NCBI GenBank assembly: GCA_937888925.1
Contig: CALARM010000430.1
Location: 1-5,210 of the forward strand
DNA: 5,210 bases
Source: an uncultured Synergistia bacterium
Lineage (GTDB): Bacteria > Eremiobacterota > SpSt-956 > JAKJGF01
Direction: 5' to 3'
Shown: positions 1 through 5,210 of the stretch, in pieces
Layout: every line of letters begins with the position of its first letter
Position numbering within the stretch: the stretch's first letter is position 1
Notes under the pieces: generated by a model
What the model was told of the DNA's origin: nothing
The model's input: only the letters and a program-made list of their open reading frames with translations
Databases searched by the model: none
Position numbers and translations under genes: made by a program

Positions 1-1567
1 TGGTATGAATAATACTTTCAGCATATTCCCTTGCTTCCCGTAATTGCTGTTCTGATTTTTTCTGTTCCGTAATATCTTCATAGGTACCGATAATACCTAT
101 GACATTCCCTTTCGTGTCATGGAGCGGTATTTTATTTGTATCAATCCATGCCTGTTTCCCGTCTGATTGTATCTGGCTTTCAATCAAATGGTATTCGGGA
201 GTATCTGTCTTTATAACCCTTCTGTCAGACTTACGGGATAAATCTGCCTTATCTTTTCCCCCTGTCAGCTCATAATCAGTTTTTCCAGTTACTTCCTCAG
301 GTGACTTCAGACCTCTGTCTGAAGCAAAGAGGCTGTTACATCCAAGATAAACAGATTTACTGTTCTTCCAGAATACCCGGGCAGGGATGGAATCCAGCAC
401 AACCTGAAGCATATTCCGCGATTTCCAGAGTTCTTCATCATTTTTTTTACGATCAAAAAGATTTACAAAAAATTCTCCAACCATTTTAAGTAATTTTATA
501 TCTTCTTCTTTCCATAATTTTTCAGCCCTGTCTGAAGAGAAACCGAAGAGACCGATAAGGCTTTTATTCATTACGAGAGGTATGGCAAAAAGTGATTTCA
601 TATCACAGGCAATCCAGACTTCTTTTTTTATCTTTTTACCTGACGGGAATTCATCCTCACCGGGAATGTGTATATAATCAAACAATTGTTTTTGTTCCAT
701 AGAACATGAGAAGGATTCAAATGACATCTCTTTAAATCTGTCACTTCTCGGCTGAATACCTTCATTGCACCATTCATATGTTTGTGCAATACCTGTTAAA
801 TCATCTGAATAAAGATCTACAAAACAGCGGTCAACACGAACAAACTCTCCGAGTGCTTTTAAAGCCCAGTATATTTCCCTGTCAATCTGTGACGGAGTAA
901 GGTTTATAAAATGGGTGGATATAGCTGCTACAAGTTGTTCCATTAACAGTCTGTAACATAGATCTTCCTGGGCCTGTTTTCTTTCCGCAACTTCCTTCTG
1001 AAGTTTCTCATTGGCCTTTTTAAGCTCATCAGTACGATTTTTCACAAGCTCTTCAAGATGATTACGATATTCATTTAATTCTTCCTCAATATGTTTTCTT
1101 TTAGTAATATCTCTTATTATGGCAAGAACAAAAATACCACTTTTATGGTGTCCTGATGAGAGGGATAATTCTATGGGAAAGAATGTATTATCACTCCGTA
1201 AAGCTGTAAGAGTTACCGTTTTCCCTATAGCTCCGTCCGGTTTCCCTGTAGTAAGATAACTTTTTACCTGATGGCTGTGAATTTCTCTGTAATCGTCCGG
1301 TATGATAATATCAAGAGATTTCCCCAGTACATCCTCTTTTTTATGACCGAACATTTTTTCTGCTGCAATATTAAATATATTTATCAATCCATGTTCGTCT
1401 ATTGCTATAATTGCATCTTTACTGGCATCTATGACTGTAAAAAAACAGTCTTCACATTTAACCATGGGGCCTCTCAGGGGAGCAGATTCTGCGTCAAGGT
1501 ATTTTCTGTCTTTTTCAACAGAAGAACTTTCGTTATTTAACTCTTTTTCTCTGTCAAATCTTTGCAT
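1..1567 (-). CDS. Multidomain PAS-GAF-PAS sensor protein, 3'-truncated by the window edge
   Basis: The frame is open from ATG at 1567 to the left edge, giving 522 codons without a stop. Residues 42-158 form a PAS domain (starting FFTVIDASKDAIIAIDEHG, ending IIRDITKRK). Residues 157-205 are a charged coiled coil (EELVKNRTDELKKANEKL, then VAERKQAQEDL). Residues about 210-375 are a GAF domain (VDRCFVDLY, YEWCNEGI, SLFAIPLVMNKSLIGLFGF). Residues about 385-503 are a second PAS domain (DSIPARVFWKNSKSVYLGCN, GKTDYEL, IIGTYEDITEQKK). The last residues, LREAREYAESIIHT, look like the linker and first helix of a further PAS domain. No signal peptide or membrane segment is visible, so it is probably a cytoplasmic sensor. 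Proteins of this build usually end in a histidine kinase, less often in a GGDEF/EAL or other output, but that part lies outside the window. The start is supported by a strong ribosome binding site 8 bases upstream; Met35 is an in-frame alternative just before PAS1. Domain assignment is firm; output and ligand are unknown. Confidence 0.9.
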   Translation of the reverse strand, partial: MQRFDREKELNNESSSVEKDRKYLDAESAPLRGPMVKCEDCFFTVIDASKDAIIAIDEHGLINIFNIAAEKMFGHKKEDVLGKSLDIIIPDDYREIHSHQVKSYLTTGKPDGAIGKTVTLTALRSDNTFFPIELSLSSGHHKSGIFVLAIIRDITKRKHIEEELNEYRNHLEELVKNRTDELKKANEKLQKEVAERKQAQEDLCYRLLMEQLVAAISTHFINLTPSQIDREIYWALKALGEFVRVDRCFVDLYSDDLTGIAQTYEWCNEGIQPRSDRFKEMSFESFSCSMEQKQLFDYIHIPGEDEFPSGKKIKKEVWIACDMKSLFAIPLVMNKSLIGLFGFSSDRAEKLWKEEDIKLLKMVGEFFVNLFDRKKNDEELWKSRNMLQVVLDSIPARVFWKNSKSVYLGCNSLFASDRGLKSPEEVTGKTDYELTGGKDKADLSRKSDRRVIKTDTPEYHLIESQIQSDGKQAWIDTNKIPLHDTKGNVIGIIGTYEDITEQKKSEQQLREAREYAESIIHT

Positions 1568-1574
1568 AAAAATA

Positions 1575-1581
1575 CCCTCCT
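1575..1581 (-). promoter_or_regulatory. Ribosome binding site of the sensor gene
   Basis: On the minus strand the sequence AGGAGGG ends 7 bases before the ATG at 1567. This near-perfect Shine-Dalgarno site fixes the start of the sensor gene over the downstream in-frame Met35. Confidence 0.85.
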
Positions 1582-1618
1582 CTTAAATTTTCTCTCTGCA
1601 TATAAATATCCTGATTTT

Positions 1619-1646
1619 AATATAGCTCTTATATTATTCCTGTCAA
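1619..1646 (-). promoter_or_regulatory. Putative sigma70-type promoter upstream of the sensor gene
   Basis: The minus strand carries TTGACA (1646-1641, a perfect -35 box), a 16-bp spacer, and TATATT (1624-1619, five of six matches to the -10 box). Transcription would start near 1612, leaving a leader of about 45 bases before the ATG at 1567. It lies in the gap between TPR protein A and the sensor, so the sensor can probably be transcribed on its own. A direct repeat ATAGCT (plus strand 1622-1627 and 1646-1651) overlaps both boxes and could be an operator, but at six bases in AT-rich DNA it may be chance. No hairpin with a U-run separates TPR protein A from this promoter, so read-through from upstream is also possible. 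Confidence 0.6.
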
Positions 1647-1667
1647 TAGCTTTTTATAATTTTTTTT

Positions 1668-3578
1668 TTATGTATCTCCTGTAAAAACAATATCTTCCCC
1701 TTCGAGCATCTTTAGCTCATCATATTTAAGCCTTTTCTTCATATCACTTATTCTTTTTACTATTTCTTTTCTGTCTTCTGCATCACATAGTTTCAGGTAA
1801 ATATACATTTCCTTTACAGCTTTGAAAAAATCACCTTTTTTCTGATAAAGCACTCCCAGGTTACGATGGGCCTCTGCAATGGAAGGATCAAGTTCTATGG
1901 CTTTATAGTAACTTTCCTGTGCATCAAGAAGCCTGTTCATATCATTATAGACTGCTCCGAGATTTGAATATGCTATGGCATAATCTTCTTTTAAATTAAT
2001 AGCTTCTTTGTAATGGTTAAGGGCTTCATGAAAGATCTTAAGTCTGTAGAAAATATTACCAAGATAAAGATGGACCTCCGGGTCGGCTAAATTCTTATTT
2101 ACGGCAATCTTAAAATATTCCTGAGCCTTCTTTAATTTTTGAAGGTCATAATAGACAAGGCCAAGTTGAAAATAAACTTCTCCTCTATCAAAACCACCCG
2201 TGATAGCCATGTCAAAATTTTTTATGGCATCATTGTATTGTTTCATTTCTTTATGGATAATACCAATTCTGTAGTAAGCTTCTGAGAAATCATTTTTTAT
2301 ATTTAAAATATTTAAATACTGTGCAATGGAACCTTCAAAATCACCTTTATTAAACAATATCACGGCAATTCCTGACAGTGCCTGAATATTGGCAGGATCA
2401 TATTTTAGGAGTTTCTTATATTCATTTTCAGCAAGAACAATAAGGCCTTTCTTTTCATAACTTATGGCCAAATTATAGCGGGCATCATGACAGGTCTGAT
2501 CCAGTCTTATAGCTTTTTGATACTGTCTTATGGATTCATCAATATTATCATGAGCAAATAAATATTTTCCAAGATTGACATAACAGTCAGGAGAATTGGG
2601 ATTTAATCTGATTGCTTCTTCAAGGTTCTTTAACTCCCTGTCCTCTTCGACTGCCAGCGCTATTCCTTCCGATGCAATTATAGCACCTTCTCCGGTAATT
2701 TTAGTTTCAGAAACATCATCCAGTAAATCCAGAATTTCTTTCTTTTCTCCGGGAGAAAGTTCCTGTTCTTCACAGATACGGGCAAGGCTCGCCTTTGCCT
2801 GAGGTAAATCCTTATTCAGTGCAACTGCTTTTTTAAAGCTATCCCTGGAACTTACATAATCTCCTTTAATATAATAAATTGTACCCAGATTGGAATAGGC
2901 CTCTGCATAATCAGGATCTATAGTTATAGCTTTACGAAAAGACTCTATGGCTTTATTGTACTGCCTTGTTTCTTCATAAAGCACTCCCAGATTGGAAAAA
3001 GCAATTGCATTGGAAGAGTCATAACGTAAAGCCTGCTGTATTTTTTTTATACCTTCAGTATAACGGGAGAGTTTACCGCAGGCATAGGCAAAATTAATAT
3101 AGGCCTGAATGCAATCAGGTTTTATCTTTATAGCTTTTTCGCATTCCTCTTTCATCTCTTCGTACATCTCTCTGACACCATATATATGGGCAATATTAAT
3201 ATGAGCTTCTGCCAGAGTGGGATCTATCTCAAGGGCATGGCGAAATTGTAATATTGCTTCATCCATACGTCCCTGTCTGCTGTACAGAACACCAAGATTA
3301 CAGTAAGCGCCTGAGAGGGATGGATTTAAAACTATAGCTCTGGAAAGATATTCACCTGCTTTATCATATTCTTTAATCATAAGAAAAATATAGCCGAGAT
3401 TGGCAAATATCTCCGGTGAAGAAGGATTAATTACAACGGCCTTCTCAAGTTCTTCTATAGCACGTTCATAATGGCCTTCTTTTGCATAGAGAACTCCTAA
3501 ACTGGCATGACCGTTAAATAATTCTTCCTTATCTCTGCCTTTGTTATTGGATTTTGATAAAGAAGGATCTTTTGCCAT
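1668..3578 (-). CDS. TPR-repeat protein A (complete, 636 aa, about 15 TPRs)
   Basis: This protein is almost entirely TPR. After a polar head of about 22 residues (MAKDPSLSKSNNKGRDKEEL) there are seven repeats in exact 34-residue register (23-260). A linker with a degenerate half repeat follows (261-331), then eight more repeats in exact register (332-603) and a charged helical tail (604-636). Repeats show the usual pattern, for example AYSNLGAVYNDMNRLLDAQE with small residues at 8 and 20 and Pro near 32. There is no signal peptide, membrane segment, catalytic domain or glycosyltransferase domain, so it is probably a cytoplasmic scaffold that binds peptides or proteins; the partner cannot be read from the sequence. 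Cys146, Cys156, Cys167 and Cys269 are conserved in the neighbouring paralog. It lies 52 bp after TPR protein B on the same strand and is likely cotranscribed with it. The start is supported by an AGGTGA site at 3593-3588. The gene ends in TAA. Confidence 0.93.
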   Translation of the reverse strand: MAKDPSLSKSNNKGRDKEELFNGHASLGVLYAKEGHYERAIEELEKAVVINPSSPEIFANLGYIFLMIKEYDKAGEYLSRAIVLNPSLSGAYCNLGVLYSRQGRMDEAILQFRHALEIDPTLAEAHINIAHIYGVREMYEEMKEECEKAIKIKPDCIQAYINFAYACGKLSRYTEGIKKIQQALRYDSSNAIAFSNLGVLYEETRQYNKAIESFRKAITIDPDYAEAYSNLGTIYYIKGDYVSSRDSFKKAVALNKDLPQAKASLARICEEQELSPGEKKEILDLLDDVSETKITGEGAIIASEGIALAVEEDRELKNLEEAIRLNPNSPDCYVNLGKYLFAHDNIDESIRQYQKAIRLDQTCHDARYNLAISYEKKGLIVLAENEYKKLLKYDPANIQALSGIAVILFNKGDFEGSIAQYLNILNIKNDFSEAYYRIGIIHKEMKQYNDAIKNFDMAITGGFDRGEVYFQLGLVYYDLQKLKKAQEYFKIAVNKNLADPEVHLYLGNIFYRLKIFHEALNHYKEAINLKEDYAIAYSNLGAVYNDMNRLLDAQESYYKAIELDPSIAEAHRNLGVLYQKKGDFFKAVKEMYIYLKLCDAEDRKEIVKRISDMKKRLKYDELKMLEGEDIVFTGDT

Positions 3579-3587
3579 AGAATTATG

Positions 3588-3593
3588 TCACCT
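3588..3593 (-). promoter_or_regulatory. Ribosome binding site of TPR protein A
   Basis: AGGTGA on the minus strand lies 9 bases before the ATG at 3578. It is a good Shine-Dalgarno match with slightly long spacing and supports this Met as the start. Confidence 0.65.
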
Positions 3594-3620
3594 GCAATTT
3601 TTCTATACTCCGGGGAAATC

Positions 3621-3661
3621 AATAAAACAATCACCTTCCGGCTCTTAGTGATTGTTTGATT
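3621..3661 (-). terminator. Hairpin across the stop codon of TPR protein B (possible weak terminator or attenuator)
   Basis: A perfect 10-bp inverted repeat, AAACAATCAC (minus strand 3657-3648) and GTGATTGTTT (3634-3625), encloses a 13-base loop. It can extend by three more pairs (3661-3659 with 3623-3621) past one mismatch. One arm encodes the last residues K-Q-S of TPR protein B and the other contains the stop codon at 3633-3631. The 3' side is U-rich (UUUUAUUGAUUU) but broken by other bases, and the stem is AT-rich, so strong termination is doubtful. It may instead reduce read-through into TPR protein A or stabilise an mRNA end. Confidence 0.35.
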
Positions 3662-5210
3662 TTATATTCCATATCCTTTATTCTTTTTCTGATTTCCCTG
3701 CTGTCTTCCGGTTCACCGAGGCTCAAATATATTTCCATTTCATCTATAGCCTTAAGAAACTCTCCTTTTTTCTGATAAAGGACTCCAAGATTACGATGGG
3801 CTTCCGCTATATTTCTGTCCAGTTGTAAAGCTCTATAATAATAATCTTCTGCCTTATCAAGCATATTTAAATCATTATATACTGCACCCAGATTTGAATA
3901 GGCTATGGCATAGTCAGATTTCAGCTGTACAACCTCTTCATACTGCCACATGGCTTCGTGTAATAATTTCTTTCTGTAATATATATTCCCGAGATATAAA
4001 TGAGCCTCAGGATAGGTCAAATTCCTGCTTATAGCAATTTTAAGATATTCTTCGGCTTTATCATAGAGGTGCTCCTGTTCATAATAAATCATTGCAAGGT
4101 TAAAATAAAGATCTGAAGAGGTAAATCCCATTTCAAGAGCTTTTTCCAGGGAAGTTTTCGCAGATTTATATTTCTTTAATCCCATATATGACATACCCAG
4201 TCCATAATGGGCTTCCGGAATATCATTTTTTATGGTAATCAGATTTGAATAATTTACAGAAGAACTCTCGAAATCCTTTTTCATAAGGAGTAATTTTCCC
4301 AGGTGTAAATATGCTTCAATATGGGAAGGCTGATTTTTTATCACTTTCCTGTATTCTGTATCTGCAAGGCAGTTAAGCCCTTTTTTCTCATAGGCCTGTG
4401 CCAGATAAAAATGGCCGTCTATTCCGGAAGGTTCGATACGAATAGCCCTCTGATAATGTCTGATACCTTCATCCATATTGCCATGGTCAATATAATAACG
4501 TCCGAGTTCGATATAAGGGGCAGGTTCATTCGGTATGACGGTTATCTGGGCTTCCAGTCTCCTTTTTTTATCTTCCTCTCCCTTTTTGTCCTGAAATGTT
4601 ACAAATCCCTGTTCCTCATCATTATCTTCAGGTGAAAGAACATTGGGCGACAGAGCCAGATCTTCATTGGTGAATACTATTTTTTCAGGAGCAGTAGCCA
4701 GTAATTTAAGTACTTCCTGTTTTTCTTTTTCGTTTACCTTCTGTTCTTTACAGAGTCTCGCAAGATTGGCTTTTGCCTGCATAAATTCAGGATTTAGCTC
4801 TACGGCTTTCTTAAAGCTTTCTCTTGATTTATCGAAATCTCCTTTTTTATAATAAACTATACCCATGTTGGAATAAGCTTCGGCGTAATCAGGCTCTATA
4901 GAAATAGCTTTATTAAAAGATTCTATTGCTTTATCATACTGTTTATTTTCTCCGTAAAGAACACCAAGATTCGAATGGGCAAAGGCACTTGAAGAATCAA
5001 AAAGGATTGCTTTTTCCAATCTTTTTATACCTTTATCATAAGAGCCTGTTTTACCGCAGCCATAGGCATAATTTATATAGGCTTCCATACATTCAGGTTT
5101 TTTTCTTATGGCTTTCTCACATTCCTCTATCATTTCTTTGTACATATGCCTGTTCCCGTATATATGAGCTATATTAATATGAGCATGGGCAAGAGAATTA
5201 TCCATTGTGA
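3631..5210 (-). CDS. TPR-repeat protein B, paralog of A, 5'-truncated by the window edge
   Basis: The frame is open from the right edge to TGA at 3633-3631. The first Met in the window (ATG at 5205) gives 524 residues but is probably internal: the codon before it is sense (ACA), no ribosome site is visible, and it aligns with Ile118 of protein A inside the end of a TPR. About 117 residues (three TPRs and a head) should lie beyond 5210. Counting from that Met, four repeats in 34-residue register occupy 8-143 (AHINIAHIYG, AYSNMGIVYYKKGDFDKS). A longer linker rich in acidic and basic residues spans 144-229, eight repeats span 230-502 (one is 35 residues long), and a charged tail runs to 524. No catalytic domain or membrane segment is visible. 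Similarity to protein A runs along its whole length, highest in the last two repeats (YAIAYSNLGAVYND, IAEAHRNLGVLYQKKG) and lowest in the linker. It is probably a cytoplasmic protein-binding scaffold; the partner is unknown. Confidence 0.92.
   Translation of the reverse strand, partial: TMDNSLAHAHINIAHIYGNRHMYKEMIEECEKAIRKKPECMEAYINYAYGCGKTGSYDKGIKRLEKAILFDSSSAFAHSNLGVLYGENKQYDKAIESFNKAISIEPDYAEAYSNMGIVYYKKGDFDKSRESFKKAVELNPEFMQAKANLARLCKEQKVNEKEKQEVLKLLATAPEKIVFTNEDLALSPNVLSPEDNDEEQGFVTFQDKKGEEDKKRRLEAQITVIPNEPAPYIELGRYYIDHGNMDEGIRHYQRAIRIEPSGIDGHFYLAQAYEKKGLNCLADTEYRKVIKNQPSHIEAYLHLGKLLLMKKDFESSSVNYSNLITIKNDIPEAHYGLGMSYMGLKKYKSAKTSLEKALEMGFTSSDLYFNLAMIYYEQEHLYDKAEEYLKIAISRNLTYPEAHLYLGNIYYRKKLLHEAMWQYEEVVQLKSDYAIAYSNLGAVYNDLNMLDKAEDYYYRALQLDRNIAEAHRNLGVLYQKKGEFLKAIDEMEIYLSLGEPEDSREIRKRIKDMEYKIKQSLRAGR

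Larger units (their letters stand above)
1668..5210 (-). repeat. Tandem gene duplication of two TPR genes
   Basis: Codons of protein A from residue 118 onward (3227 down to 1668) align colinearly with all of protein B visible here (5205 down to 3631). The only clear length changes are a linker about 15 residues longer in B, a one-residue insertion in one B repeat (around residue 376), and a tail about 11 residues shorter in B. The DNA has diverged but keeps short exact stretches, for example CCTTTTTTCTGATAAAG on the plus strand near 1833 and 3767. This points to an old duplication kept under selection rather than a recent copy. Confidence 0.85.

Noticed and set aside
301..489. Plus-strand open frame of 62 codons.
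   Set aside because: It lies antisense to the PAS2/GAF region of the sensor, which has a continuous frame with clear domains on the minus strand. No ribosome site or recognisable product is seen.
1271..1540. Plus-strand open frame of 89 codons, rich in Phe, Tyr and Cys.
   Set aside because: It is antisense to PAS1 of the sensor; its composition is what Lys/Glu/Asn-rich coding DNA gives when read backwards.
1554..1601. Short minus-strand frame of 15 codons (MQRENLRGGYFYAKI) in the sensor leader, overlapping the sensor start in another frame, with AGGA 7 bases upstream.
   Set aside because: The predicted transcription start near 1612 would put its ribosome site at the very 5' end of the mRNA. 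Its sequence lacks the features of known attenuator peptides, and chance frames of this size are common.
2596..2802. Plus-strand open frame of 68 codons, Ser-rich.
   Set aside because: It is a shadow of the linker of TPR protein A.
3600..3630. Possible promoter before TPR protein A: TTGTTT, 17 bp, TATAGA on the minus strand.
   Set aside because: Only three of six and four of six matches, in AT-rich DNA, and the -35 part lies inside the hairpin. Too weak to call.
4321..4635. Plus-strand open frame of 104 codons encoding a hydrophobic peptide that could pass for a membrane protein.
   Set aside because: It is antisense to well-formed TPRs and the linker of protein B. Its hydrophobicity follows from reverse reading of Lys- and Glu-rich codons; no ribosome site is evident.
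4643..5177. Two further plus-strand open frames (4643-4852 and 4926-5177).
   Set aside because: Both are antisense to the first array of TPR protein B, with no domain signature or start signals.
1668..5210. TPR proteins considered as O-GlcNAc transferase-like (TPR plus glycosyltransferase).
   Set aside because: No glycosyltransferase domain follows the repeats in either protein; both end within about 35 residues of the last TPR.
1..5210. CRISPR array, tRNA or mobile element.
   Set aside because: The only repetition seen is the degenerate 34-codon TPR periodicity inside coding frames. No spaced identical repeats, cloverleaf-like segment, terminal inverted repeats or transposase were seen.

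Overview
The window is AT-rich bacterial DNA with all supportable genes on the minus strand. Reading in the direction of transcription (right to left), it holds a large tetratricopeptide-repeat (TPR) protein gene entering from the right edge, a second complete and clearly paralogous TPR gene, and the first 522 codons of a multidomain PAS/GAF sensor gene that leaves through the left edge. Long cytoplasmic TPR-only proteins beside multi-PAS/GAF sensors, with Shine-Dalgarno sites and a sigma70-type promoter, suggest an environmental Gram-negative bacterium with a large signalling repertoire (planctomycete, Nitrospirota or deltaproteobacterial type). This placement is inference; no marker gene is present to fix the taxon.

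Layout: 5210-3631, TPR protein B, whose start is missing because its frame stays open to the edge; 3630-3579, a 52-bp gap with a hairpin across the stop codon of B and a ribosome binding site; 3578-1668, TPR protein A, complete, 636 residues; 1667-1568, a 100-bp gap with a near-consensus sigma70 promoter and a strong ribosome binding site; 1567-1, the sensor protein (PAS, coiled coil, GAF, PAS), cut before its output domain. There are no RNA genes, CRISPR arrays, insertion sequences or integrase signs. Every plus-strand open frame is an antisense shadow of these genes.

The two TPR genes are a tandem duplication. Both have two TPR arrays in strict 34-residue register (7 + 8 repeats in A; 4 visible + 8 in B) separated by a poorly conserved linker, and both end in the same charged helical tail. 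The pair could be one transcription unit. The sensor has its own promoter, so it may be transcribed separately or with them. A functional link between the TPR scaffolds and the sensor is possible but rests only on position.
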